From contig NZ_JASJOF010000002.1 of the NCBI RefSeq assembly GCF_030163795.1, forward strand, positions 62,001 through 126,000: DNA of 64,000 nucleotides, written 5' to 3'. Made by a program: the position numbers and the translations under genes. The stretch is from Roseicyclus marinus (GTDB taxonomy: Bacteria; Pseudomonadota; Alphaproteobacteria; Rhodobacterales; Rhodobacteraceae). The stretch's first letter is position 1; each line of letters opens with the position of its first letter. Below, piece after piece: positions 1 through 9,278 of this stretch. A model generated the notes under the pieces. It was not told where the DNA came from. It worked only from the letters and a program-made list of their open reading frames with translations, and searched no databases.

Positions 1-525
1 CTGATTGGCCACGTTGGAGCGCATGAAGGCCAGTTGCACATCCTTCATTTCTTCCCAATCAACCACATGAGTGACCAGATCAATCCCCAAGCGGCGGGTG
101 ATTTCTTCGATATTCTGGACCGCCAGCTCCGAATTCCAGCCGGCATCCACATGCACTACCAGCGGACGCAAGCCCCATTCGACGACCTTAACCGCAATGT
201 ATGAGCTGTCGATCCCCCCTGACATGCCGATGATGCAGTCATATTCCTTGCCTTTGCCATAGGCTTTGACCTCTGCGAGCATGGCAGCGAGCTTACGAGC
301 GCCTTCCTCATTGGGGAACCAGGCTGGGGTGATGTTGTTCTCGAAATACTTGCAGTGATTGCACACACCGTCTTCGTCAAATTCGATCAGCGGATCGGTG
401 GTATCCATAATACAGCGGGTGCAAACCTGATAAAGACTATCCTTAGACACGAATGCAGCTTCGGTGATTGGTGAGCCATCCAGAGGGGCGCAGGCCGGCA
501 AGGCATTGGTCAAATCAATAGTCAT
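1..525 (-). CDS. N-acetyl sugar amidotransferase (WbpG/PseA-like), 3' end beyond the left edge
   Basis: The visible 175 residues match the N-terminal half of the N-acetyl sugar amidotransferase family, ATP-pyrophosphatases that turn an N-acetyl sugar into an acetamidino sugar with ammonia supplied by HisH/HisF-like partners. Two CxxC pairs (about residues 35/38 in CTRCIMDTTDP and 55/58 in CNHC) probably bind zinc, and the PP-loop SGGIDSSY lies at about 102-109. The start is the ATG at 525; the reading frame is open to the window edge, so the C-terminus and any HisH/HisF partners lie outside. It is the last visible gene of a minus-strand glycan operon (ABC ATPase, asnB, GT4, this gene). The family is clear; the exact sugar substrate is not. 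Confidence 0.85.
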   Translation of the reverse strand, partial: MTIDLTNALPACAPLDGSPITEAAFVSKDSLYQVCTRCIMDTTDPLIEFDEDGVCNHCKYFENNITPAWFPNEEGARKLAAMLAEVKAYGKGKEYDCIIGMSGGIDSSYIAVKVVEWGLRPLVVHVDAGWNSELAVQNIEEITRRLGIDLVTHVVDWEEMKDVQLAFMRSNVANQ

Positions 526-648
526 GTCATCAGTGTCCGAATGTGGCGAGATTGCAAGAAAGATGCTTCAGGTTGGAGTAGGTAGCTTCTTTTGCCTGCC
601 TGCGCAACGATGAGCGTGTTCGAAGCAATGTCGCATAAATGGACCACC

Positions 649-2172
649 TCACAAAAGAGTGTTGTAATGGGCAAGAAGTTTTTCCTTTTCCACATCCCAG
701 TTCAACTCCTTCGCCGCGTTCAGGGCATTGCGCTTGAATCTCATAATTGAAGCTCGGTCAAATGCGTTGATACTCGCAGCAATCTGCTGCTCATCATAAT
801 CAGACACCAGATGACCCATGTCATATTGCCGGGTCAAACTTGCCATCTCTGGCAGGTCGCTGACACATAAAGCAAGGCCCGCTGCAACATATTCGAAGAA
901 TTTATTTGGCAGCACGAAGCGCTTTTGCGGCGAGGCATCGTAATGGACAAAATAGCCGATATCGGCCTCATTGGCACGTGGAATGATCTGATCGAAGGGC
1001 ACTGGACCCTCGATACGCACCCTGTGCCCTAGGCCCAGACCTTCTGCCTGGGTGCGCAGATGTTCGATATAAACGGGATCACCATTACCCCGTAGAAGTA
1101 GATCGAATTCGTCACGCCATAGCGGCATGGATGCGATGGCCATATGCAGTCCACGCACATGGCTGATATCACCGTGATAGAGCACGGTCAGTCGATCTCT
1201 TGGCTCCTGTGCTTCGAATGGGCGGTAGAACGGCGTGGAGCGGATCAGCTGCACGGGTCGCTTGAGCCGTTCTTCGCGGTTCATCAACTTCGCAATTCCG
1301 GCACTGACGGTTGTGACACTGTCAGCGCGCGGCAGATAGTAATCATGCATACCGGAAACATAAGGCAGGGTATATTTCACCCATGCCGGATCATGGGCAT
1401 ACTGCCCACGTGCATATTCGTGACAGTCGACAGAAATCTTGGCTTTGAACTGATCCCGCACAGCAAAGGCAACTTCACAGGAATGAAAGTCATGTGCCAG
1501 AACCAAATCGGCCTTCAGCTCTGGGTGCGCTTTCGCGAAGTCACGGACTGTCTTTGTATGATAGCGCCAGAGCGGAATATGGGCATGATGCATCCGCGCC
1601 ATGCCCATGCGCCAGATGCGGCCAAGGGGTAAACGGCACAACACTTTTGCCGCGCGGCGTAGGAATTCATGGAAGTGGATTTCGTCTGAAGAGTAGGGAT
1701 GGCTCGCGGACATTTTCACAAAATGCCAATTCGGATTTGTCTCTGTATGTCCCTGATAGCCGACCACGACAACGCTCCATCCAGCGTCCATCAAGGCCTG
1801 GCTTTGCCGGAGCACACGAGGTTCGTTGGACACGCCGGTGAACGAGACGATCCATGCGATTTTCTCCTGTAGTGGCGCGCCAACCTGATAGGCAATGCGC
1901 GTCTCATCAGAACGGCGCTGCTCCATGTTCCGAAATTTCTGGAACGGAGGCGCGATCCTAAACGGCATCAGAATGAATCCAGCCAAGCTGGCGCATATTC
2001 GGGCAGGCCATAACAAAAATAGCCTGTAAGCGACGACCAGAACACGCTTTATGTAAATGCGTGCCCAACGGGATGCCGTGATCATCAACCCGACCAAACC
2101 AATGAGCCAAGGTGCATGATTACGGGCCATGCGTTTATAGCTTTCCGGAATCAGGTTCAGTAATCTGCGCAT
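649..2172 (-). CDS. Glycosyltransferase family 4 with hydrophobic N-terminus
   Basis: A 507-residue protein. Residues 1-80 are basic and hydrophobic (two likely membrane or interfacial segments, one starting PWLIGLVGLM), and the rest reads as a GT-B glycosyltransferase. The second Rossmann domain begins near VLYHGDISHVRG, and the nucleotide-sugar region is seen in LPNKFFEYVAAGLALCVSD. It probably transfers a sugar to a lipid-linked glycan at the inner membrane. The ATG start at 2172 follows an AAAGAG ribosome-binding sequence, 61 nt after asnB, within the same minus-strand operon. Donor and acceptor cannot be told from the sequence. Length and domain order fit bacterial GT4 proteins with an added N-terminal anchor. 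Confidence 0.8.
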   Translation of the reverse strand: MRRLLNLIPESYKRMARNHAPWLIGLVGLMITASRWARIYIKRVLVVAYRLFLLWPARICASLAGFILMPFRIAPPFQKFRNMEQRRSDETRIAYQVGAPLQEKIAWIVSFTGVSNEPRVLRQSQALMDAGWSVVVVGYQGHTETNPNWHFVKMSASHPYSSDEIHFHEFLRRAAKVLCRLPLGRIWRMGMARMHHAHIPLWRYHTKTVRDFAKAHPELKADLVLAHDFHSCEVAFAVRDQFKAKISVDCHEYARGQYAHDPAWVKYTLPYVSGMHDYYLPRADSVTTVSAGIAKLMNREERLKRPVQLIRSTPFYRPFEAQEPRDRLTVLYHGDISHVRGLHMAIASMPLWRDEFDLLLRGNGDPVYIEHLRTQAEGLGLGHRVRIEGPVPFDQIIPRANEADIGYFVHYDASPQKRFVLPNKFFEYVAAGLALCVSDLPEMASLTRQYDMGHLVSDYDEQQIAASINAFDRASIMRFKRNALNAAKELNWDVEKEKLLAHYNTLL

Positions 2173-2233
2173 GACTTGCTCTTTTTGTGAAACGTGATGA
2201 TGCGCCTCTTGAGGTTCTTAAGCAGGAGAACTC

Positions 2234-4129
2234 TCATTCGGCACCGCTCCAACACCCGGATCGCTGCATGTCAATCACCTCACCAGCGCTCGCCCAAGCC
2301 CAAAGGAAAGATGAGTAATCGCCTTCGCCGGATTGCTGCTTGGTCCAGTAATCTTCGATACGCGTCATGTCGACATCCTCAAGCTCGGTCAGCAAGCCAG
2401 AGAAAATGCGCTGTTCAACCCAGTCCCGAATTGCGGGCGCATCAATCCAGGTGTCCTGGGGCGCGGCAAATCCGACTTTGTCCACGCGCCACAAAATGGA
2501 CTTGGGCAGGTAGTTTTTCATTGCGTCACGCATGATCTTCTTTTGCCAGCCATCATCGATTAATGCGCTTGCAGGAAGCTGGGTGCAAAAGTCCACAAGC
2601 TGGTAGTCGAGAAATGGATATCGGGCCTCGATACTATGGGCCATTGCGTTACGGTCACCCGAGAAAACGTTGGACGGCAGTGAAGAATACAGCAAATTGA
2701 AAGCAAGTTCTCGGTGCAGCATGCTGCTGCCAATGCCTGGCATCAATTCTTCGGTGTCATACTTGAAATAGTTGTTGAGCAGGCCGAGGGTCGTGGATTC
2801 AACCTTGTCCTCGGGAATACTGTCGCGCGGTGCAAAACGTCTGCATGCTTGATCATAGCGCATTGCCTCACGCATCAACAGCTTGTCACGTTTGCGCGTC
2901 ATCTTGCCGGTCTGATAGCGCCCAAGCTGATAAAGTTGATCAATTTGATGCGCCCAGAAATGGACTTGGTAACCGGCCAAAAGTTCATCTGCCCCTTGGC
3001 CATCTAGCAACACCTTGTAACCCAGCTCTGCTGCCCGCTGCATCACGCACCATTCCAGATACATGGACATGCCCGCAACAACCGTTTCCTGATGCCAATG
3101 CATGGTGCGCAAATCACGCGCCAATTCATCCGCATTTGGTGTTACGCAGCGCCCGGTCAGCCTGACCTTTGCCAGCACCGCATCGATATGCGCTCCCTCC
3201 GAAATGGTTGGATCATCCGGGAAACGGGCCGAAATGGTTTCCTTAATATCTGCCTTGCCTCGGCGGGTCAGATCGGACAGGATCGCAACAATTGAAGATG
3301 AGTCCAGCCCTCCTGACAGGCTTGCTGTCACCGGAACATCTGATCGCGTGCGCATCGACACCGATCGGAAAAGATGGTCCCGAAGCATCTGTTGCAATTC
3401 GCGTTTCGGTCGTCCCGCCAACTCCATACCGTAGTTTGGCACCCAATAGCGCCAACGCCTTTGTATATCACCGTTCAAGGTGATCCGCATTGCATGTGCA
3501 GAGGGAAATTGTTGAACTCCGCTAAATACGGTCTCCGATAGCCCGTAGATCAGATGGCCACCCACCACTTTTGAAAGGGTGCGCAGGTCAAGGGCACTGT
3601 CAATCTCCGGACAGGCCAGCAAGGCCTTGATCTCGGAAGCAAAAGCTAGCCCCCCTGTACGTGTTCGCGCCATGTAGAGCGGCTTTTCCCCGAACCTGTC
3701 ACGCCCCACAAGAGCACTGCCCCGTTCCGCATCCCAAATCACAAATGCGAACATGCCGTTGAGCTTGCTCAATACCTCGTCACCCCAGTGCTCGTAGGCT
3801 TTCAAAAGTACTTCGGTGTCGCCGGTCGTGCGAAAACTGCAGCCCTTGGCCTCCAGCTCGGTTCGCAGCTCCAGATAGTTGTAGATCTCGCCATTATACA
3901 CCATTGCCAGAGCACCATCACGCAGCACCATTGGTTGGTTGGAGGCATCACTGACATCCAAAATGGACAGGCGGCGAAAACCCAGATTGACGGATCCTTG
4001 TTCACCGATCTGTTGCTGCCAAAGGCCTGCATCATCAGGGCCGCGATGCGAGAGCCGATCGCGCATTCGCTCCAGAACCGTTGAATCCAGAACTTTTTGC
4101 CCATGCAAAAGCGCTACAAATCCACACAT
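2234..4129 (-). CDS. asnB: Asparagine synthase (glutamine-hydrolysing)
   Basis: A 631-residue two-domain enzyme. The N-terminal class II glutamine amidotransferase begins with the catalytic Cys2 (MCGFVALLHG), with the glutamine-pocket motif NGEIYNY near 79-85. The C-terminal synthetase domain has the PP-loop SLSGGLDSSS at about 270-279. The family makes asparagine from aspartate, glutamine and ATP, but copies inside glycan clusters often amidate uronic acids or peptides instead, and I favour that here because of the location. The start must be the ATG at 4129 because Cys2 has to become the N-terminal residue; AAGGGG precedes it. Only 15 nt separate it from the ABC ATPase gene upstream, so co-transcription is likely. 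Confidence 0.9.
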   Translation of the reverse strand: MCGFVALLHGQKVLDSTVLERMRDRLSHRGPDDAGLWQQQIGEQGSVNLGFRRLSILDVSDASNQPMVLRDGALAMVYNGEIYNYLELRTELEAKGCSFRTTGDTEVLLKAYEHWGDEVLSKLNGMFAFVIWDAERGSALVGRDRFGEKPLYMARTRTGGLAFASEIKALLACPEIDSALDLRTLSKVVGGHLIYGLSETVFSGVQQFPSAHAMRITLNGDIQRRWRYWVPNYGMELAGRPKRELQQMLRDHLFRSVSMRTRSDVPVTASLSGGLDSSSIVAILSDLTRRGKADIKETISARFPDDPTISEGAHIDAVLAKVRLTGRCVTPNADELARDLRTMHWHQETVVAGMSMYLEWCVMQRAAELGYKVLLDGQGADELLAGYQVHFWAHQIDQLYQLGRYQTGKMTRKRDKLLMREAMRYDQACRRFAPRDSIPEDKVESTTLGLLNNYFKYDTEELMPGIGSSMLHRELAFNLLYSSLPSNVFSGDRNAMAHSIEARYPFLDYQLVDFCTQLPASALIDDGWQKKIMRDAMKNYLPKSILWRVDKVGFAAPQDTWIDAPAIRDWVEQRIFSGLLTELEDVDMTRIEDYWTKQQSGEGDYSSFLWAWASAGEVIDMQRSGCWSGAE

Positions 4130-4144
4130 TGTCGCGCCCCTTGC

Positions 4145-5488
4145 CTAGACCCAGGCATCAATTCGGGCCGGCTCTGGCGGCATGCCCTTATGAACCCACT
4201 CCCCCTCAAGGTGAACATAAGGAGGGTCGCTATAGTTGGTGGGAGGAACCCTTAACTTGCATGTGTCCTCCGCGATGGCCAGAACCGCACCAGTATCAGG
4301 ACAGATCAGACCAAAGAACATCAGGTACTCTCCGATCCCGACATTGAGCTTTGCCTTGGTCAATACCAAGGGTAACCGTTCGTTCCCAGATATGTAGAAT
4401 TCTGGGCCAAGGGCACGAAAAAGATAAGACCCAAGAATTGAAAAACCCCAGGCACAAAGTTGCGCGCGCCTTGCAGGAGCCGCAACGCTCTGTTCAGCCT
4501 CCAAGTCGAGCTGCAATTTTCCGCCCACCTGGCACAAGACATATTGCGCTGTTTTTGAGCGGCGGATGCGCAGACTCAGGCCATCCTGAAGGCTCGACGA
4601 CACGGTCTCAATCATCTGGTGAAATTTATCGATCACTACTTCACTGTTCTGAAAGAGATCTTCCTCCGCATCATCTGCGCCGCGCGCGACAGACAGCTCG
4701 TTTGTTTGTGCAACCGCAACACCACGCGCTGCATTATATTCGGCCATGAAGACCTCATAGCGCTCGATCACTTCTTGTGCCTCGCCATCCGCCATCAAGA
4801 CACCATCATTGATCCAGAGCACGCGATCACAGAACTCATTCACCTGTGCCAGCGAATGCGAGACGAGCAAAAGTGTGGAATTCTCAACCAGATTGCGCAT
4901 ACGCTCTGCGCTTTTGCGTGCGAAATAACCATCACCAGCGCCCATCACTTCATCGACGACAAGAACATCAGGTCGGATCGCGGTCGCGGTCGCAAATTCG
5001 AGCCGGGCGTGCATGCCAAGCGAATATGTTTTAAGCGGATAGTGAATGAATTTGCCCAGCTCGACAAAATCAAGGATGTCCTCAATGAACCGATCATGCT
5101 CTGCGGGATCAAGCCCATTATACAGAAGCGAATTGCGAATATTTTCAAGCCCGGTCAATTCGGGACTGAAGCCAAAACCGGTTTGCATCAGAGCCTGACA
5201 CTGACCATTCAGTGTAATAGTGCCTGAGGAGGGGCTAGTTTGGCCGATCACCAGCCGCAGCAGGGTCGTTTTGCCAGAGCCGTTGCGGCCGATAACTCCA
5301 ATCTTTTCGCTCGGTTGAATTGAAAAGGAGACTTCCTTGAGAGCCGTTTTAACTTCGCGCGGAGCCTGATCCGATTTTCTCAATCGCTTGAACAGCGGCA
5401 AGTTCGCCCAGAAAGCGGCACTAGCATTGTGATGCAGCTCAAATACTTTGGAGACATTTTCAAAGACGACGACAGGCGTATTGCTCAT
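4145..5488 (-). CDS. ABC transporter ATP-binding protein, Wzt/KpsT-type polysaccharide export, with C-terminal extension
   Basis: The N-terminal 250 residues form an ABC ATPase: Walker A GRNGSGKTT (about 68-76), the YSLGM signature typical of Wzt/TagH-type exporters, Walker B VLVVDEVMGAGD, and the switch His in LLVSHS. About 200 further residues form a C-terminal domain which, in Wzt proteins, can recognise the end of the exported glycan; I do not recognise this one and it differs from the other ATPase at 10699. I chose the ATG at 5488 (MSNTPVVVFE, preceded by GAGGAT) over an upstream start at 5521 because the extra residues abut IS debris. No permease lies beside it on this strand. The natural upstream region has been replaced by an IS21 fragment, so its promoter may be lost. 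Confidence 0.85.
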   Translation of the reverse strand: MSNTPVVVFENVSKVFELHHNASAAFWANLPLFKRLRKSDQAPREVKTALKEVSFSIQPSEKIGVIGRNGSGKTTLLRLVIGQTSPSSGTITLNGQCQALMQTGFGFSPELTGLENIRNSLLYNGLDPAEHDRFIEDILDFVELGKFIHYPLKTYSLGMHARLEFATATAIRPDVLVVDEVMGAGDGYFARKSAERMRNLVENSTLLLVSHSLAQVNEFCDRVLWINDGVLMADGEAQEVIERYEVFMAEYNAARGVAVAQTNELSVARGADDAEEDLFQNSEVVIDKFHQMIETVSSSLQDGLSLRIRRSKTAQYVLCQVGGKLQLDLEAEQSVAAPARRAQLCAWGFSILGSYLFRALGPEFYISGNERLPLVLTKAKLNVGIGEYLMFFGLICPDTGAVLAIAEDTCKLRVPPTNYSDPPYVHLEGEWVHKGMPPEPARIDAWV

Positions 5489-5599
5489 CTTGCAATCCTC
5501 GGTCAGGACGAGGCGATCCATAAGTGCTTACCTGGATAGTTGCAACGCGCAATTCGGCGCGGCCAAGCAGTGATACCTCTGGATACGCTGACCTATGAG

Positions 5600-5814
5600 A
5601 GCATACAGTCCTTCTCGACCGTTGAGCTGGTCAACGCGCTGGAACAAGAAAAGGCCCAAGGAAAGGCTGGCAAAATCGCCGAGACGTTGGAAAACCGACC
5701 TAGTGATCTTGGAAGATTCGGGATATCTGCCGTTCAGCACCTCAGGTGGGGCCTTGCTGTTCCACCTGCTGAGCAAGCTCAAAGAGCGCACCAGCATCGT
5801 CATCACAACCAACC
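5600..5814 (+). pseudogene. IS21-family istB fragment
   Basis: A piece of an IstB-type AAA+ helper protein. The words FSTVELVNALEQEKAQGKAG and, in the next frame, [19 protein letters not shown] match the middle of the complete IstB at 12680-13450. One extra base near 5690 breaks the frame, and the fragment stops abruptly at the IS5 end (5815), inside the sequence corresponding to [11 protein letters not shown]. No IstA portion is present. It is not functional. Confidence 0.85.
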
Positions 5815-6934
5815 GGCTCTGTTGCACAAATCGCGTGAGGGATTCATCTCGTGAATCCAGCGTGGTAGCTGGTCTGCATGAGCAGACCCACACGCCCGAC
5901 CTACAGGACCAGGAACTGGCCAGCCTATAACGAAGCGCTCAAGCGCCGGGGCTCGCTGACGATCTGGTTAGACCCCGATATTAGCTGGGATGGCGTGCCG
6001 ACGGGCAGGCGTGGCCGCCAGCAGACCTACAGCGATACTGCCATTCAGACCTGCCTGACGATGAAGGTGCTGTTCGGCATGGCACTCCGGCAGACGACCG
6101 GGTTCGTTGAGAGCCTGCTGCGGCTGGTTGGCCTCGACTGGACGGTGCCCGACTTCAGCACGCTGTCTCGTCGTCAGAAGACCTTGGCTGTCAACATCCC
6201 CTACCCGGGCTCAAATGGGCCGCTGCACCTGCTGATCGACGGCACTGGTATCAAGGTCTAGGGCGAAGGCGAATGGCACGCCCGCAAGCATGGCGGCCCC
6301 AAGCGGCGAGTCTGGCGCAAGATCCATCTCAGGATTGATGAGGAAGCACTGGAGATCCGCGCTGTCGAGATCACCGGGAGCCACGTCGGTGATGCGCCGG
6401 TGCTGCCCGATCTTCTCAGTCAGATCCCAGCGGACCAGGAGATCGGCAGCGTCACGGCCGAGGGCGCCAATGGAGTGCCCCCACTGAGTGGTCCGGTTTC
6501 ATTGTTAGTGCATAGTGGGTCTCCAATCCATCGGGATGATGCTTTCCGGGGCTGGCGGGCGATAGCCGAGGGCGCTGTGCGGACGGACGGTGTTGTAGTG
6601 GACACGCCACTGCTCGATGACGATCCTGGCCTCGCGGACGGAGTAGAAGATCTCGCCGTTGAGCAATTCGTCCCTGAGCCGCGCGTTGAAGCTCTCGACG
6701 TAGCCATTCTCCCAGGGTGAGCCCGGCTCGATGTAGGCTGTCCTGGCGCCGACCGCGGCGATCCAATCCCGGACGGCTGTGGCGACGAACTCAGGACCAT
6801 AGCACGTCGGGAAGAAGCGCTGTCGACAGGTTATGGCCGCGCGCGCAGCCCTCAGTTAGCGCAGCGTGTGGCCATAACCGGGTCTCAGGTCTCAACAGTG
6901 GTTTTGCACAACCACACCGCTGAGGAGACCGGCT

Positions 6935-8191
6935 ATGACCACCACCCATTCTATCGCGCCGACCTTGCTGGTCGCCATCGACATTTCCAAGCATCGCCAT
7001 GAAGTGCTGATCGGCATCCCGGGCAAAACACGCCGCCGACGCTTGACGGTCACGAACACTCTACCAGACTTCGAGCGGCTGTGCTTAGCCCTCGCGAGTT
7101 ACGATCTGCCTGTTCGGATCGGGTTCGAGGCAACCGGCAACTATCACCGGCCGCTCGCCCATCATCTCGGCCGGGCAGGGTTCGAGCTGAAGCTCGTCTC
7201 CTCTGTCGGATTGGCGCGGACACGGGAGGCCCTGCACAATAGCTGGGACAAGAACGACCCGAAGGACGCCCAAGTCATCCTGCACATGCTGGAGATCGGC
7301 GCCGTGCAGTTCTTTCACGATCCGATGGTGGTCGGGACATCCGACATCCAGGAGCTGTCGAAGACCCATGAGATTGTGTCGCGATCGAAGACCGAGCTCT
7401 GGCACCGCATCCTAACCCACTACCTGCCGCTCTACTTTCCCGAGGCTGAGCGGTTTCATCGAAGCTCACGGACGGATTGGTTCCTTGCGTTCCTCGAGAA
7501 GTATCCATCGCCACATATGATCTCCGCCATGGACCGGGACGCCTTCATTGCTGATGCTTGGGATGTCGTCGGCCGGAAGGTCTCTAAAGAACGATTGCTT
7601 TCAGATATTTACGCAACAGCCGTTGGTTCGGTCGGGCTTCCCGTCCACCCGGACTCAGATGCGGTGCGCATGTTCCGCCTCGTTCTCGCAGAGGGCCGCA
7701 GCCTGGTCCGGCAGCGGGATCAGATTGAAGCGCGGGCGGTTGAGTTGCTGTCGGACATACCCGACTACCAGTTGCTGACGACCATCCCAGGCATCGGCCC
7801 GATCAACGCCATGACCATCCTCGCTGAGGCTGGCGATCTGCGCCGTTTCCGCCATCACCGCCAGTTCCTGAAGTTCTGCGGCATGGATCTCGCAACCGTC
7901 CAGTCCGGCATGTTCCGCGGGCAGAGCCGCATCTCGAAGTACGGCAATGCCCGGCTGCGGCGCACGCTCTGGATGGCCGGCCAGACCGCCGTTCTCAAGC
8001 GGACCAATAGCTTCCGCGACAAGTTCGAACGCTACATCTCTAAGGACCGAGACAATGCCCATCTGCGCCGCAAGGCCTATACCGCGATCGCGGCCAAGAT
8101 GGCGCGCACCGTACACGCCGTGGTCAATCATGGCGAACCCTATCGCCCCTTCTTCGAAGGGGTGAGCCCAGGCGGAAGGACCTCTCTCTGA
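6935..8191 (+). CDS. IS110/IS1111-family recombinase (DEDD transposase)
   Basis: A 418-residue intact protein. The N-terminal RuvC-like DEDD domain shows VAIDISK (first Asp), IGFEATGNYH (Glu) and the KNDPKDAQ Asp pair. The C-terminal Tnp_20 region shows LTTIPGIGPINAMTILAE and the serine-bearing stretch QSGMFRGQSRISKYGNARLRR. The family moves its element through a circular form with help from a bridge RNA encoded in the element. The ATG at 6935 follows GAGGAG at a good distance. Length fits the IS1111 subgroup, and there is no frameshift or internal stop. Confidence 0.93.
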   Translation: MTTTHSIAPTLLVAIDISKHRHEVLIGIPGKTRRRRLTVTNTLPDFERLCLALASYDLPVRIGFEATGNYHRPLAHHLGRAGFELKLVSSVGLARTREALHNSWDKNDPKDAQVILHMLEIGAVQFFHDPMVVGTSDIQELSKTHEIVSRSKTELWHRILTHYLPLYFPEAERFHRSSRTDWFLAFLEKYPSPHMISAMDRDAFIADAWDVVGRKVSKERLLSDIYATAVGSVGLPVHPDSDAVRMFRLVLAEGRSLVRQRDQIEARAVELLSDIPDYQLLTTIPGIGPINAMTILAEAGDLRRFRHHRQFLKFCGMDLATVQSGMFRGQSRISKYGNARLRRTLWMAGQTAVLKRTNSFRDKFERYISKDRDNAHLRRKAYTAIAAKMARTVHAVVNHGEPYRPFFEGVSPGGRTSL

Positions 8192-8425
8192 CGAGCCGTG
8201 GAGGCAGCTAACTGACCTCGTAGATAATGTTCGGGCCTTCTGCTTGGGATTTGGGATCTCGTATTAAGGACGGTGACGGCCGCCGCCGCGCGTACCCTGT
8301 GTTTGCTATGGAAGAGACCATTTCTTGACGGCAGAGCCCGTCTGGGCAACCTTAATAGGGCATCCGGGACACCGGATGTCCCATGACCTGCTGACCTAAG
8401 CAGCCAGATCTTCCCGACATAGGAC
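8192..8425 (+). ncRNA. Candidate bridge-RNA region of the IS1111 element (3' non-coding end)
   Basis: This stretch lies between the recombinase stop and the element end and codes for nothing evident. In IS1111-subgroup elements the bridge RNA is expected on the 3' side, and this is the longer non-coding end here. A strong hairpin is visible at 8358-8382 (GGGCATCCGG and CCGGATGTCCC around a GACA loop, one bulge). I did not fold the whole region and cannot prove loops that match donor and target, so the call rests on position, size and family knowledge. Confidence 0.35.
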
Positions 8426-8849
8426 GTTGTCGGACCTGATGTGGTCGGGGACGCCACGCAGGATGAACTGATCCGACAGAACGTCGATCACATCAGTGGA
8501 CCGTAGCCTTCGATCGATCCTGATCGCCAGGCATTCCCGGGTGAACTCGTCGAGTATGACAAGGATGCTATACGGTCGCCCGTCATGGGTTCGGTCCTGA
8601 ACGAAGTCGTAGGACCAGACATGGTTCGGCCGCTCCGGCCTGAGCCGGATGCAGGAGCCATCGTTCAGCCAGAGCCGGCTCCGCTTCTTCTGTTTTGGTG
8701 GGACCTTCAGCCCTTTGCGCTGCCAGATACGCTCGACCCTCTTGTGGTTCACGTGCCAGCCCGCCTGGTTCAGCAGCGCCGTCACCGGCCTGTAGCCGTA
8801 ACGGCCATATTGCGTCGCCAGTTCGATGATGTCTGCCGTCAGACGATCT

Positions 8850-9278
8850 TCATCCGGGCGGCCTCGCGGAACTTTGCGCTGTGTCGAGCGGTGCTGCCCG
8901 AGCGTGCGGCAGGCGCGGCGCTCCGATATGCCAAGCGTCTGCCGCACGCGGTCGATGCACTGCCTGCGGCGCGAAGGGCTCAGAAGTTTCGCTGCGCGGA
9001 CCTGCGGTTCCCCGCGCTGCCTCGGTCAGGATCAGCTTGTCGAGCGTCAGGTCCGAGACGGCACGCCTCAGTCGGGCATTCTCCTTCTCCAGCTCTTTTA
9101 GCCGCTTCAGCTGATCCCGGCTCATGCCGCCGTACTGGCGACGCAACCGATAGTACGTCTGCTGAGTCATACCGACCTGGCGCACCGCCTCCGCAACGCT
9201 CATGCCCTGACCCTGCAGCACTTCAACCTGCCTCAGCTTCATCACAATGTCTTCAGGCTTCTCTCGCTTCCCAGCCAT
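8850..9278 (-). CDS. IS3 orfA (HTH transposase subunit), C-terminus altered by a short insertion
   Basis: The start is ATG at 9278 (MAGKREKPEDIVMKLRQ). Residues 1-60 form the HTH_Tnp_1 helix-turn-helix (GMSVAEAVRQVGMTQQTYYR), followed by a leucine-zipper-like stretch (LKRLKELEKENARLRRAV). Relatives end soon after LTEAARG with a stop that overlaps the orfB frameshift signal. Here a 20-nt insertion at 8989-9008 moves the frame past that stop, so about 50 unrelated residues are added (142 in all). The DNA-binding part is intact, but frameshifting into orfB is probably lost. Confidence 0.75.
   Translation of the reverse strand: MAGKREKPEDIVMKLRQVEVLQGQGMSVAEAVRQVGMTQQTYYRLRRQYGGMSRDQLKRLKELEKENARLRRAVSDLTLDKLILTEAARGTAGPRSETSEPFAPQAVHRPRAADAWHIGAPRLPHARAAPLDTAQSSARPPG

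Larger units (their letters stand above)
6799..8425 (+). mobile_element. IS110-family element, IS1111 subgroup, inserted in IS3 orfB
   Basis: The insertion splits the orfB words HIRSDN and GPEFV. The host sequence is continuous if 6799-8425 is removed, with GGAC present at both junctions (6794-6797 and 8422-8425). Subterminal inverted repeats GTCGGGAAGA lie at 6806-6815 and, inverted, at 8409-8418; such repeats mark the IS1111 subgroup. The element carries one complete recombinase gene and a longer non-coding stretch on its 3' side (about 234 nt) than on its 5' side (about 136 nt). It appears intact and is the most recent layer of the nest. Confidence 0.85.
6505..9000 (-). pseudogene. IS3 orfB (DDE integrase), split by the IS1111 element
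   Basis: The 5' part (9000 down to about 8426) runs LLSPSRRRQCIDRVRQTLG through GYRPVTALLNQAG and the rve-domain words NHVWSYDFVQDRTHDG and ILVILDEFTREC to HIRSDN. The frame resumes left of the IS1111 element (about 6798) as [15 protein letters not shown], then [20 protein letters not shown], ending PMDWRPTMH at 6505. Joined, this is a complete retroviral-type integrase with D, D and E in place. Expression would need the usual -1 frameshift from orfA, and that site carries a 20-nt insertion (8989-9008). Not functional as it stands. Confidence 0.8.

Noticed and set aside
5522-5893. Small frames between the ABC ATPase and the IS5 end as a regulator
   Set aside because: The sequence is explained as an istB fragment and the IS5 left end.
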